From: Haloarcula argentinensis DSM 12282
GTDB lineage: Archaea > Halobacteriota > Halobacteria > Halobacteriales > Haloarculaceae
Direction: 5' to 3'
Assembly: GCA_000336895.1 (NCBI GenBank)
Contig: AOLX01000015.1
Coordinates: forward strand, 7,596-56,284
Length of the DNA: 48,689 nt
Positions 12,851 through 21,948 of the stretch are shown here, piece by piece. The position numbers were made by a program, and so were the translations under genes. Under the pieces are notes generated by a model that ran no database searches, was not told the DNA's origin, and was given only the letters and a program-made list of their open reading frames with translations. Numbering within the stretch: position 1 is the first letter of the stretch; every line of letters starts with the position of its first letter.

Positions 12851-14515
12851 CTACTGTGACTCGGCCAGCCGCTCGACACGCTCCAGCGAGTCGGCGTCGT
12901 CCGGGGTCCTGTCCTCACGGACGGAGAGGAACCGAGGGAACCGAAGCGCGTAGCCCGAGGCGTAGGACTGCGAAGCCTGTATCTCCTCGTACCCGACCTC
13001 GAAAACGACGGCCGGGTCGAGCACTACGTCGCGGCCGTCCTCGCTCCGGATGTGCGGTTCGAACCGCTCGGTTAGGTCGTCCAACTCTTCCTCGGTGATG
13101 CCCGTCGCGACGTTGCCGACGGTGGCGTAGCCGTCGTCAGTTCGGACAGAAAGCTCGAACGAGCCGAGCACGTTCGCCCGGCGGCCCTCGCCCCACTCCG
13201 CACCGGTGACGGCACAGTCGAGCGTCTCCACGTCGGGTTTGCGCTTGCGCCAGTGCTTGCCCCGCTTGCCGGGCGAGTACGCCGCTGTCGGGTCTTTCAG
13301 CATGATACCCTCCTGTCCAGCGGCGAGGGCCTCAGCTTCCAAGTCTTCAATCTCTTCGGAGTCGCCTGACAGCCACATCTGGGAGACAACATCGCTGTCA
13401 GCCGGGAACAGCGATTCGAGACGGTCGTGGCGCGTCTCCAGTGAGGCATCGAGCAGGTCCTCACCGGCGGCGTGCAGGCAGTCAAAAGCGTGCAGACGGA
13501 CGGCCACGTCTTCACGGGCTGCGGCCACGTCGTGTTTCCGGCGGAAGCGCCGCAACACTTCCTGAAACGGGAGCGGGTCGCCGTCAGTGTCGACAGCGAC
13601 CACCTCGCCGTCGAGGATTGCCGGTGCGTCCAGCGCCGACTCGACGGTGTCGACGACTTCCGGGAGCGGGTCGGTGACTTCCTCCATGTTCCGGGAGAAC
13701 AGCCGCGCGTCCTCGCCGTCGAAGTGGACCTGGACGCGAGCGCCGTCGTACTTCCACTCGACCGCGGCGCGGTCCCAGTCTTCGAGCGCGCCGGCGACCG
13801 TGCCCGCCTGTGCCAGCATGGCCTGAACGGGGCGACCGATCTCGAGGGTGACGGTCGCCAGTCCGGACTCCCCCTCGTCGCGGGCCACTTCGGCAACCAT
13901 GCCGTAGTCGTTCGACACCTGTACGGCCCGTTCGACGGCCTCGACCGGCACGTCGAAGGCAGCCGCGACGGCGTCCCGGACCGTCCCCTCGCCGACGCCG
14001 ATGCGCATCTCAGAGAGAACGAGGCGGGCGAGGTAGCCGGCCTCGGTCGACGAGCACCGCGAGAACAGGCCAAAGAGGATGTCGACTTTCGTTCCCTGGC
14101 TCCCGCTGCCGTCGACAGCGGCTAGCTCCCGTAGCTCGGCGTCGAGTTCCGCGACGGTCAGCGCGTCGTTCCCTCCGCCACCAGCGCCGAAGGCGGCGAG
14201 GCCCTGCTGACCACCGAGGTCGTAGCTGGCCGCGACGGCCCCGATTTCGCCCATGTCGGCGAGGCGCTGCTCCACGTCGTCGGCGCTGACGTTCTGGCCC
14301 GCCGCCCGGGCAATCGCCTCGTAGCAGAGCCGCGGCCCGATGTCGAGGGTGCGGGATTCGTAGGCCGGAAACACTCGGCCCTGGACGAAGCGAGCGAGCG
14401 TCGAGAGGTCCGGCCCCGCGTCGGTGAACAGGTCGGTCACCGCCTCGGTTATCGCGGTGTCGGCACTCTCGGCTTCGATTGCTTCGGCGCGGTCGGCGAA
14501 GGCGGCGAACTCCAT
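12851..14515 (-). CDS. lig: ATP-dependent DNA ligase
   Basis: This ligase seals nicks in DNA, joining Okazaki fragments or finishing repair, through an AMP-lysine intermediate. In the 554-residue protein the adenylated lysine is Lys255 in EWKYDGARVQ (motif I). Motif III is FSRNMEEVTDPLP, motif IV LDGEVVAVD, and motif V EGIMLKDP, followed by GKRGKHWRKRKPD. An all-helical N-terminal DNA-binding domain (1-220) precedes the catalytic core, and an OB-fold follows. Domain order and length are those of archaeal replicative LigI-type ligases. A short acidic low-complexity stretch (AFGAGGGGND, 108-117) is a plausible halophile insertion. It is read leftward from its own start, 38 bases after the pilus membrane-protein gene ends. 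Confidence 0.94.
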   Translation of the reverse strand: MEFAAFADRAEAIEAESADTAITEAVTDLFTDAGPDLSTLARFVQGRVFPAYESRTLDIGPRLCYEAIARAAGQNVSADDVEQRLADMGEIGAVAASYDLGGQQGLAAFGAGGGGNDALTVAELDAELRELAAVDGSGSQGTKVDILFGLFSRCSSTEAGYLARLVLSEMRIGVGEGTVRDAVAAAFDVPVEAVERAVQVSNDYGMVAEVARDEGESGLATVTLEIGRPVQAMLAQAGTVAGALEDWDRAAVEWKYDGARVQVHFDGEDARLFSRNMEEVTDPLPEVVDTVESALDAPAILDGEVVAVDTDGDPLPFQEVLRRFRRKHDVAAAREDVAVRLHAFDCLHAAGEDLLDASLETRHDRLESLFPADSDVVSQMWLSGDSEEIEDLEAEALAAGQEGIMLKDPTAAYSPGKRGKHWRKRKPDVETLDCAVTGAEWGEGRRANVLGSFELSVRTDDGYATVGNVATGITEEELDDLTERFEPHIRSEDGRDVVLDPAVVFEVGYEEIQASQSYASGYALRFPRFLSVREDRTPDDADSLERVERLAESQ

Positions 14516-14553
14516 CAGCGCCTCCTACCCGATTGGGCACTGTAAATCCAGCG

Positions 14554-17001
14554 TCACTCGACTGTGTACTCGACGGTGACATTCTCGCCGGCCGTCGACG
14601 ACGCATACGGCCGGTCCGGTGACCCTGAATTGCTACCGAAGGGATAGTCGAGTTGCTGGTTCCCGTTGGTGTCCTGATGGGCGACGAGCACGATCGACTG
14701 GCCGGTCGACGGCGGCCTGTCAAGCGTTATCTGTACATCGCTGTGGGACCCCGACGGAAGGTACTCGGAGGTCCCGAGCACTCTACCGTCTTCCTCGAAC
14801 TCCCTGACAACGATGAACCCACCCTCTGACAGCGATGCCGATTCGACCGTTATCTGGTCGCCGGAGACGGCTGGACTGGCGACCGTCATCGACGCGACCG
14901 GCGAGGACAGCAGGATGAACGCGACGTAGGCGACGCCCAGCAAAATCGCGGCGTGTTTCGCGCCGTCCTTGAGCGTCCCTTCGCCGAGCTGACCGCCGAT
15001 GAAGCCGGTCAGGACCGCCTGAATGAGGGCGGTGTGGAAGAACACGAGCGTGTACGCGGCTTTGTCGACGCGACCGAAGCGAGCGAACTGGTCGACGTTG
15101 ACGCCGAGGCGGTTCGACTCCCCGGCCGGCGTCGGTACGCTGGAGGGGAGGCTCGGGACGAGCACCTCTTGGACGGCAACGATGATGACCAGAAACACCA
15201 GGAAGGCGACGTAGATGACGACGAGGTAGGTAAGCATCTGCTGGCGTCGTCGCCGCTTCAGCCGGAGGTCGGCCCGCGACTGGGTCGCCGCGATGCGGAA
15301 CACCGGGCCGAGCTGGCCGGAGGCGTGCATCGCGTGGGTCAGCAGCGTGACGATGCGCGTTATCGCTGTGGTCTGGACCCTGCGGCCGAACCGGACGAGC
15401 GCGTCGTCGACGTTCGCGCCCATCCTGATGTCGGCCCAGATGCGGTGCATCTCCTGCGTGAGGACGCCGATGTCACTGCCCCGGACCCGTCGGAGGCTCT
15501 CCACGACGGTCATCCCGGCTTCGTTCAGGCTCGCCAGCCGTTCGAGCAGGTCCGGTGTCGCGTTCTCGATACGGGACAGCCGCTGGGTGTAAATGAACCG
15601 CACTAGCGCGAACGGCGCCAGAACCAGCAGAACCGACTGGATAACGAGGTCATCGAGGATGCGGACATTAACAGACGACGTCTGGAACGCCACGGGGGAA
15701 CGGACGAGCAACAGCACCACCGCGACGGGTATGGCAAGGTAGAGAACGTACACCGGGTTCCAGACGAGCGACTGGATCGGGGAGCTAAGTAGCTCCCGGA
15801 GCGACTTGATGCGGTCGTAGAACCGGAGGCGGAGCCAGTTCGCCTCGTCGGCCGGGACGACGCCGCCGTCAGTCAGGCCGGGCCGGCCGGTCCCTATGCT
15901 GGGTTTCCCGAGCGTCGCCGTTTCGTACCGGTCCAGAATATCCGTCGTCCCGCCGCTCCCGATTCCCAGCGACTGAAGCTTGCTATCGAGATATACCATG
16001 AACCCGACGTTGGCCAGCGGGATGACGAGATACGCCATCATCTGTAATAGCCAGAGCGTGTCCGTCGTCGTTAGACCGAAGACGAGCAGAATCGTCATCA
16101 GGAAGAGCACGGCGGCGACGAACACGGTGACGTACGCCTCGGCGACGGTGGCCAGCCGTTCCAGCAGGTCCTCCTGACGCTCGGCGGCTTCCTCCTGATG
16201 GCGCTCGTACTGCTCGCGAAGGAACGGGGCCAGCGACTGGCCGCTCTGGAGGACGCTGGAGAGGTTCTCGGTGAAGGTCTTGAACTGTTCGCTGGGAGTC
16301 CGCCGGGAGACGTGTTCGAGCGCCGTGATCATGTCCCGGCCGAACAGGTCCATCTCTCTGACGGCGACGCCGACCTCTCTGGCCGTGTCGCCATAGATCT
16401 CTTGATTCCGGGCCAGCACACGCATCACGTCGGGGAAGGACATTCCACCGCGGGAGAGCGCGTACATGAAGGCGATGGTGCGGGCCATCCCCTCGTCGAT
16501 GTTCCGGCTCCGCACGTCTGCCTGGTTTTTCAGCCGTTCCCAGCGGTAGAGGTACGTGAGTCCGGCCGTCGCCGCGCCGGAAAGCACCCCGCCACCGATG
16601 AGGATGTAGAGCGTCTGTGTCGGCGTCAACACAAGTTCGAACGTGCGCAGGCCGAAGGCGGCCACCATGGTAGAGGGAAGTCCCTGCGCAAGCTCCACCA
16701 GCGCCGGCAGAATCAACAGCAGGCCGCCGATAGCGTACGCCCCGGTGATAGCTCCGCCAACGGCACCAGCACAGGCGTACACCAACGTTCTGGCAGCGTA
16801 GCCGCGGTAGGTCTCATCAACGTATGCGGCTTCGAGCTGGCGTTCCCGCTCGGGCGACTGGCCCACGTACCGGCCGCAGAGCCGTCGGGACAGCCGCGTG
16901 ACGTTGCGGTCGAAGCGCTCGTTGACGGTGCTATAGCTGATAAGTCCGAGAATCCCGACGACGACGGCGAGCGGTGCCAGACCGAGCGGGTTCAGCGCCA
17001 T
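14554..17001 (-). CDS. Type IV pilus/TadC-like membrane platform protein with extra C-terminal surface domain
   Basis: Membrane platform (PilC/TadC/FlaJ family) of a type IV pilus-like machine; it couples the cytoplasmic ATPase to pilin assembly. The 815-residue protein has two T2SF domains (about 173-305 and 483-610), each followed by hydrophobic segments. The N-terminal part (10-150) also holds several membrane segments. After a further membrane cluster (650-705) comes a beta-rich extracytoplasmic domain (712-812) with GGFIVVREFEEDGRVLGTSE and AHQDTNGNQQLDY. It resembles the haloarchaeal DUF7282 repeats of surface glycoproteins. The gene begins one base after the ATPase stop. No prepilin gene is nearby, so the filament it builds is unknown. 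Confidence 0.88.
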   Translation of the reverse strand: MALNPLGLAPLAVVVGILGLISYSTVNERFDRNVTRLSRRLCGRYVGQSPERERQLEAAYVDETYRGYAARTLVYACAGAVGGAITGAYAIGGLLLILPALVELAQGLPSTMVAAFGLRTFELVLTPTQTLYILIGGGVLSGAATAGLTYLYRWERLKNQADVRSRNIDEGMARTIAFMYALSRGGMSFPDVMRVLARNQEIYGDTAREVGVAVREMDLFGRDMITALEHVSRRTPSEQFKTFTENLSSVLQSGQSLAPFLREQYERHQEEAAERQEDLLERLATVAEAYVTVFVAAVLFLMTILLVFGLTTTDTLWLLQMMAYLVIPLANVGFMVYLDSKLQSLGIGSGGTTDILDRYETATLGKPSIGTGRPGLTDGGVVPADEANWLRLRFYDRIKSLRELLSSPIQSLVWNPVYVLYLAIPVAVVLLLVRSPVAFQTSSVNVRILDDLVIQSVLLVLAPFALVRFIYTQRLSRIENATPDLLERLASLNEAGMTVVESLRRVRGSDIGVLTQEMHRIWADIRMGANVDDALVRFGRRVQTTAITRIVTLLTHAMHASGQLGPVFRIAATQSRADLRLKRRRRQQMLTYLVVIYVAFLVFLVIIVAVQEVLVPSLPSSVPTPAGESNRLGVNVDQFARFGRVDKAAYTLVFFHTALIQAVLTGFIGGQLGEGTLKDGAKHAAILLGVAYVAFILLSSPVASMTVASPAVSGDQITVESASLSEGGFIVVREFEEDGRVLGTSEYLPSGSHSDVQITLDRPPSTGQSIVLVAHQDTNGNQQLDYPFGSNSGSPDRPYASSTAGENVTVEYTVE

Positions 17002-17002
17002 G

Positions 17003-18625
17003 TCAGGCTATCGCGTCGTCGTCGATGTTTGCCATGACCTGCTCTTTGTCCGCGTAGTACTTGTTGACCATCGCCGTGAACTTCCGGTAGTCGGTGATGC
17101 CCTCGGACTGGAGATAGCGGAGGAACCGCTGGCGGTTGCGGAGTTCGGTCAGCAGCTCCGACTGCGTCCAGCCGCGCTCCTCGCGGATTTCGTCCAGTAG
17201 CTCGCTGTTGTTCTCAGAGAAGCGGTCCTCGGTGGCCCGCCAGTTGTACGTCGTCGAGTAGTCCAGTTCGCCGGTCCGCTGGTCGATCCCCTCGATCTCG
17301 GCGAGCGTCTTCGCACGACGGACACGCTCGTCGCCCGAGCGGGCCAGCACCTGGACACAGAGGATATCGAGGCTCTGGACCATCGGCCGTGGGACGTTGA
17401 TCGGCTCGTTCTCCAGCCGATTGATGACCGTCTGGACCGAGTCCGCGTGCATCGTCGAGAACGTCGTGTGGCCGGTGTTCATCGCCTGAAACAGCGTGAT
17501 AGCTTCCTCGCCACGAACCTCGCCGACGATGATGTACTCGGGTCGGTGCCGGAGTGCGGACCGCAGCAGGTCGTACATCGTGATGTCTGAGTCACCCAGC
17601 CGCTCGCGGGTCACCGAGGAGAGCCAGTTGTCGTGGTACAGCGACAGTTCACGGGTGTCCTCGATTGAGAGCACCTTCGACCGGGGTGGAAGGAACATCG
17701 CCAGCGCGTTCATCGACGTGGTCTTGCCAGCCGCCGTCCCGCCGGCGAAGATGAGCGACTTGTTGGACTCGATGGCAAGCCAGAGGTAGGCGAGCATCTC
17801 GACGGAGAACGTGCCGTACTCCAGCAGTTCGATGGGTGTGAACGGCTCGTCGGCGTACTTCCGGATGGTGAACGCGGAGCCACGAGGGGTCACTTCCTCG
17901 CCCAGCGCCAGCTCGATACGGGAGCCATCCGGGAGCGTCGTGGAGACAACAGGGTCCGAAACGGAGACGTGCCGCCCCGAGCGCTGTGCCAGTTGGATAA
18001 CAAAGTCGTTCAGTTCGTCGGCGTCGTAGGCGATGTTCGTCTCGATGTCCGTGTAGCCGTCGTGGTAGACGAAGATGGGAAGGTTCGCCCCGTCACAGGA
18101 GATATCCTCGATGTCCGGGTCGTGCATCAGGGGGTCGATGTGACCGTAGCCCTGGAAGGAGCGGTGCAGGTAGTAAAACAGCCGGTAGAACGTCTCGGGC
18201 TCGATGACGACGCCGTACTCCTCCAGCCTGGCTTCGAGCTCCTCGGCGAGGATGCGCTCCGGGTCGGTGTCCACATCGTCACGGTAGATGAGCGGGATGC
18301 GGATGTCCTCGAACAGGCGGTCGAGCAGTTCCCGCTCGATGTCGCTCAGCGACGGCTCGACGACGTGGTACAGGTGCTCGTCGCGGTCGGGATCGTGATT
18401 GATAGAGGCGAAGGCGAACGGGGCGTTCAGCCAGTAGCGGTCGACCTCGTTGTAGCCGTCCAGACCGTCGAATTCGACCAGTGTCCCGTGGCGACTGGGG
18501 TCGTAGTTCGCCGTCGGAACTGCTGACCCGCTCAACACCGTCGCGGTCCGCGAGAGCCACGACTGGATGTGGCCGAGCGGGTCCGAAACGAAGTCACCGG
18601 GTTCGGGAGAGTCTGGGTTCGACAT
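17003..18625 (-). CDS. Type II/IV secretion system ATPase (PilB/TadA/FlaI family)
   Basis: Hexameric cytoplasmic ATPase that drives pilus or archaellum-like filament assembly. In the 540-residue form the Walker A motif is GGTAAGKT (295-302), the Asp box IEDTRELSL (321-329), the Walker B region YIIVGEVRGEEA (364-375), and the His box TMHADSVQ (391-398). I prefer the start MSNPDSPEP because TATA-like sequences at 18660-18666 and 18689-18694 would otherwise lie at or beyond the upstream start at 18685. That longer form adds 20 residues (MDTIAEVYSAEH...). It heads a two-gene operon with the platform protein. Archaellum FlaI is an alternative, but no fla genes surround it. Confidence 0.9.
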   Translation of the reverse strand: MSNPDSPEPGDFVSDPLGHIQSWLSRTATVLSGSAVPTANYDPSRHGTLVEFDGLDGYNEVDRYWLNAPFAFASINHDPDRDEHLYHVVEPSLSDIERELLDRLFEDIRIPLIYRDDVDTDPERILAEELEARLEEYGVVIEPETFYRLFYYLHRSFQGYGHIDPLMHDPDIEDISCDGANLPIFVYHDGYTDIETNIAYDADELNDFVIQLAQRSGRHVSVSDPVVSTTLPDGSRIELALGEEVTPRGSAFTIRKYADEPFTPIELLEYGTFSVEMLAYLWLAIESNKSLIFAGGTAAGKTTSMNALAMFLPPRSKVLSIEDTRELSLYHDNWLSSVTRERLGDSDITMYDLLRSALRHRPEYIIVGEVRGEEAITLFQAMNTGHTTFSTMHADSVQTVINRLENEPINVPRPMVQSLDILCVQVLARSGDERVRRAKTLAEIEGIDQRTGELDYSTTYNWRATEDRFSENNSELLDEIREERGWTQSELLTELRNRQRFLRYLQSEGITDYRKFTAMVNKYYADKEQVMANIDDDAIA

Positions 18626-18758
18626 CGGTGGTGCAGTGGGGAGCAGACGGTGCTCCGCGGAATATACCTCTGCTATCGTATCCACCTACTTAAATTCGCT
18701 CGCCAAATTATCAGGAGTATAATCGCCAGCGGTCGGACGAACAGGACCGGACTGGCTG

Positions 18759-19259
18759 TTACGCCCGGTCGACGGTCAGCAGCAAATAGGCGAACACGAG
18801 GGCGACGAGCGCCCCGATGGGGACGGTGATACCGGGGAACGACGTGATGAATAGCCCGCTGGCCGCGAGCGTGAGGACGCCCACAAGTCCGAGCAGCCCG
18901 CCGAACAGTCGGACAGGGTCGACGGGCAGGCTCGCTTCGACGCGGTCCTCAGCGGCGTAGTAATAGAGGCTGAGGCCGAGCGGCAACAGGAAAACGGCCA
19001 GGGCCGCGACCCCGAGTGTCCCGGCGAGCGCAAGCGGCTCCGACTCCTGGAACGCGGCGACCTGCCACGCCCAGAGAAACGGCCGCTCTCCGGGGAGCGT
19101 CGCTCCGAAGATGAACTGGAACCGGAACGGGAGAAAGCGAAGCCCGACGACAGTGACCCCCTCGATCTCGAACAGCGACACCGACCACGGGGCCAGTCCC
19201 ACGAGCCACGTCGCAAGCACCGCGAACTCGCCCGCGTACTCTGATTTTACCCAGGCCAT
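18759..19259 (-). CDS. Small multi-pass membrane protein (possibly TIGR04206 family)
   Basis: A 166-residue integral membrane protein of unknown function. From the chosen ATG (MAWVKSEYAGEFAVLATW) I count about five hydrophobic segments: near 10-28, 62-100, 122-140 and 145-162. A tryptophan-rich motif, LAPWSVSLFEIEG, follows the first one, with FRFQFIFG later. The overall pattern matches a haloarchaeal conserved family that I recall as TIGR04206; that name is from memory. The frame extends far upstream, but the residues there are not membrane-like and overlap the divergent gene. It is followed 133 bases later by the pilus ATPase on the same strand, which appears to have its own promoter. Confidence 0.7.
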   Translation of the reverse strand: MAWVKSEYAGEFAVLATWLVGLAPWSVSLFEIEGVTVVGLRFLPFRFQFIFGATLPGERPFLWAWQVAAFQESEPLALAGTLGVAALAVFLLPLGLSLYYYAAEDRVEASLPVDPVRLFGGLLGLVGVLTLAASGLFITSFPGITVPIGALVALVFAYLLLTVDRA

Positions 19260-19361
19260 ACTACTGTCAGAGGGTAGGCCGGTCCGGTAAAAGCTACCGA
19301 TACCAACAGTCGGTGCGCCGTTACGTTCATTTGGCCGGGCCACGTACCAGTAAACACCGGA

Positions 19362-19787
19362 ATGAGGCGTGATTACTTTACCGTCGACATCCAGGCTTCG
19401 GCCACCGACAACGACGACCCGACGATCGCGATCGTGTACGACGGGCCGACAGGAGAGCTCCGCGAGCGCCTCACCAAAGTAGACAGCGGCACACTCGATG
19501 GCGAGGAGATCGACGTGACCTTCCGCCGCCAGCCAGAGAGCGACGGCGTGCTCTCGCTGACGAACCGACTCACCGGCGAGTACGTCTTCGAGGCGACAGC
19601 ACCGACGGCGGACATCGACGCGCTCGTTTCCGCGGCGGACGCCCAAGAAGACCCACAGTTTACAGTCCGCCTCACCGACGGCGAAGGCGAGTCACGGACC
19701 TACGAGCTACGGACGCTGCTCGTCTACGACCACGACGGGAGCCTCCTGCGCGGGCAGAGCCTGATTCCCGGCGGCGTCGAGCTGTAG
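19362..19787 (+). CDS. Conserved haloarchaeal protein, probable DUF5793 family
   Basis: A 141-residue soluble acidic protein with no membrane segment or signal peptide. It begins MRRDYFTVDI and is rich in beta-strand-like stretches (IAIVYDGPTG, EIDVTFRRQ, YELRTLLVYDHDG). The N-terminal MRRDYF and the C-terminal LIPGGVEL resemble a haloarchaeal family I recall as DUF5793, with no known function. It diverges from the membrane protein gene (102 bases apart) and converges on the sirtuin, with only eight bases between the stop codons. Confidence 0.7.
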   Translation: MRRDYFTVDIQASATDNDDPTIAIVYDGPTGELRERLTKVDSGTLDGEEIDVTFRRQPESDGVLSLTNRLTGEYVFEATAPTADIDALVSAADAQEDPQFTVRLTDGEGESRTYELRTLLVYDHDGSLLRGQSLIPGGVEL

Positions 19788-19795
19788 CCGGCCCG

Positions 19796-20578
19796 CTACA
19801 GCCGCTCGACAATCGCCGGGAGCACCTGCGTGACATCGGCGCGAAGCACGTGCTCCGCATTCGCGTCCCGCGGCGTCTCCTCGTAGTTTACCACGACCAG
19901 CGTACTGTCTCCCTCAGCCGCTATCTTCGGCAGGAGCGACGCCGGCTGGACCGACAGCGACGACCCAACCGCCAGAAACACGTCACTGTCCCGTGCGAGA
20001 CGCTGGGCCTCGTTCATCGCCACGTCGGGCATGGCTTCGCCGAACAGCACCACATCGGGCCGGTAGACGCCGCCGCAGTCACAGCGTGGCGGCAAGTCGC
20101 TGCTTTCGGCGGCCTGTTCGAATACCGCTTCCGCGTCCCGTCGGTGGCCACAGTCGTCACAGACCACACGCCGATGGGTTCCGTGCAGTTCGACGACCCG
20201 GTCCGTTCCGGCGGCGTCGTGCAGCCCGTCGATGTTCTGCGTGAGCACGGCGTCGAGGTGGCCGTCCGCTTCAAGCGCCGCCAGCGCCTCGTGGGCGGCG
20301 TTGGGTTCGGGGTCTAAATCGCCGTAGATAGCCTCTCGCAACGAGAGTCGGTCCTCCCAGAAGCCCGCCGGATCGGCGTCGAGCCGACGGCGGTGGAAGT
20401 CGGCCGGGTCGTGGCGCTCCCAGATACCGTCGTCGCCGCGGAAGGAGGGGATGCCCGACGCCGTCGAGACGCCCGCGCCGGTGAGCGCGACGCCGGTTTC
20501 AGCGGTACGAAGCGCTTCGGCCACAGCACCGAGCGTCTCGTCGGCGACACCCTCAGCTCCGTGTCTGTCGTCGGCCAT
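19796..20578 (-). CDS. Sir2-family NAD-dependent protein deacylase (sirtuin)
   Basis: Sirtuins remove acetyl or other acyl groups from lysines using NAD, giving nicotinamide and O-acyl-ADP-ribose. In the 260-residue protein the NAD site is GAGVSTASGIPSFRG (34-48) and TQNIDGLHDAAG (113-124). The catalytic base is His132 (ELHGTH). The zinc ribbon has Cys140 and Cys143 (CDDC), then Cys166 and Cys168 (RCDCGG), where CxC replaces the usual CxxC spacing. The motif RPDVVLFGE follows. Known archaeal sirtuin targets include chromatin proteins; haloarchaeal targets are not evident here. A TATA-like GATAAA lies about 30 bases upstream. Transcribed alone, divergent from sucCD. Confidence 0.92.
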   Translation of the reverse strand: MADDRHGAEGVADETLGAVAEALRTAETGVALTGAGVSTASGIPSFRGDDGIWERHDPADFHRRRLDADPAGFWEDRLSLREAIYGDLDPEPNAAHEALAALEADGHLDAVLTQNIDGLHDAAGTDRVVELHGTHRRVVCDDCGHRRDAEAVFEQAAESSDLPPRCDCGGVYRPDVVLFGEAMPDVAMNEAQRLARDSDVFLAVGSSLSVQPASLLPKIAAEGDSTLVVVNYEETPRDANAEHVLRADVTQVLPAIVERL

Positions 20579-20766
20579 ACGCTCACTTCGGGGTACGACG
20601 CTGTGGGTTTATCGGATTGTACCTGATTGCGGGGGCGACTGTGGACGTGCCCTCGTGTCCCGAGTCTCCGTACTGTATCATAGCACTGCGTGCGCATATC
20701 TCGCTCTCGACACCCACAGTAAACTGGGACCATCCTCGCTTGGTCGCAGGAAGAGAAACGGACGGA

Positions 20767-20773
20767 TTTAAAT
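20767..20773 (+). promoter_or_regulatory. TATA box of sucCD
   Basis: TTTAAAT lies 27-33 bases before the sucC ATG at 20800. This argues for that start over earlier in-frame codons and for a nearly leaderless transcript. Confidence 0.6.
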
Positions 20774-20799
20774 CGCCACCGCTCGCCTTTCTGCATGAC

Positions 20800-21948
20800 A
20801 TGCGCTTGCACGAATACCAGGCGAAGCAAGTCTTCGCTGACGCGGGCATCCCGACGCCTGCCTCGCAGCTGGCCGAGACAGTAGATGAGGCCGTCGACGC
20901 GGCCGAGGAGATCGGATATCCGGTCGCCATCAAGGCACAGGTCCACGTAGGCGGCCGCGGCAAGGCCGGCGGCATCAAGCTCGTCGAGTCCAAGGAGGAG
21001 GCTCGCGAGGCCGCCGAGGACATCATCGGGATGGACCTCAAGGGCTACCACGTCTCGAAAGTGCTCGTCGAGGAAGCCGTCGACTTCGTCAACGAGCTGT
21101 ACGTCGGCGTGACGATGGACCGCGGCGAGGGCCGCCCCGTCGCGATGGTCTCGACGAAAGGTGGCGTCAACATCGAGGAGGTCGCCGAGGAGGACCCCGA
21201 CGCCATCGCCCGCGAGCACATCGACCCGGCCTTCGGAATGCACCCCTTCCAGGCCCGGAAGGTCGTCTACGAGGCCGGCGTCGACCGCGAGGTCGCAAAC
21301 GACGTGGCGAGCGTTCTCACGACGCTGTACCAGCTCTGGGACGACCGCGACGGCGCTGACACGGAGATCAACCCGCTGATGATCACCAGCGACGACGAGG
21401 TCATCGCGGCCGACGCCGTCATGAACATCGACGGCGACGCCCTGTTCCGCCAGCCCGAAATCGCCGAGATGGGCGAAGAAGCAGCGGAAGGCGACGAACT
21501 CGAACAGAAGGCCGACGAGTACGGCTTCGACTACGTCCGACTCGACGGCAACGTCGGTATCATCGGCAACGGTGCGGGCCTCGTGATGACGACGCTGGAC
21601 CTCGTCGACTACTACGGCGGCGAGCCCGCTAACTTCCTCGACGTCGGTGGCGGCGCGAAGGCGGACCGGATCGCAAACGCGCTCGATATGGTGTTCTCCG
21701 ACGACAACGTCGATTCGGTCGTGTTCAACATCTTCGGCGGCATCACCCGCGGCGACGAGGTCGCCAACGGCATCAATCAGGCGCTCGAGCAGTTCGACGA
21801 GATTCCGAAGCCAGTCACCGTCCGACTCGCAGGGACCAACGCCGAGGAGGGAATGGAGATTCTGAACGAGGATCTGGTGACGGTCGAGCATACGCTGGAG
21901 GACGCCGTCCAGCGTGCGGTCGAGTACGCAAAGGAGGTGGAAGCATGA
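20800..21948 (+). CDS. sucC: Succinate--CoA ligase (ADP-forming) subunit beta
   Basis: SucC is the nucleotide- and succinate-binding subunit of succinyl-CoA synthetase, which in the citric acid cycle converts succinyl-CoA to succinate with ATP formation. The 382-residue product starts [20 protein letters not shown], the family's usual N-terminus. The ATP-grasp fold spans about 1-230 ([19 protein letters not shown]). The CoA-ligase domain follows with [11 protein letters not shown] and [16 protein letters not shown]. The start is set by homology and by the TATA box 27 bases upstream. Its last four bases overlap the sucD start (ATGA), so the subunits are coupled. Confidence 0.96.
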   Translation: MRLHEYQAKQVFADAGIPTPASQLAETVDEAVDAAEEIGYPVAIKAQVHVGGRGKAGGIKLVESKEEAREAAEDIIGMDLKGYHVSKVLVEEAVDFVNELYVGVTMDRGEGRPVAMVSTKGGVNIEEVAEEDPDAIAREHIDPAFGMHPFQARKVVYEAGVDREVANDVASVLTTLYQLWDDRDGADTEINPLMITSDDEVIAADAVMNIDGDALFRQPEIAEMGEEAAEGDELEQKADEYGFDYVRLDGNVGIIGNGAGLVMTTLDLVDYYGGEPANFLDVGGGAKADRIANALDMVFSDDNVDSVVFNIFGGITRGDEVANGINQALEQFDEIPKPVTVRLAGTNAEEGMEILNEDLVTVEHTLEDAVQRAVEYAKEVEA

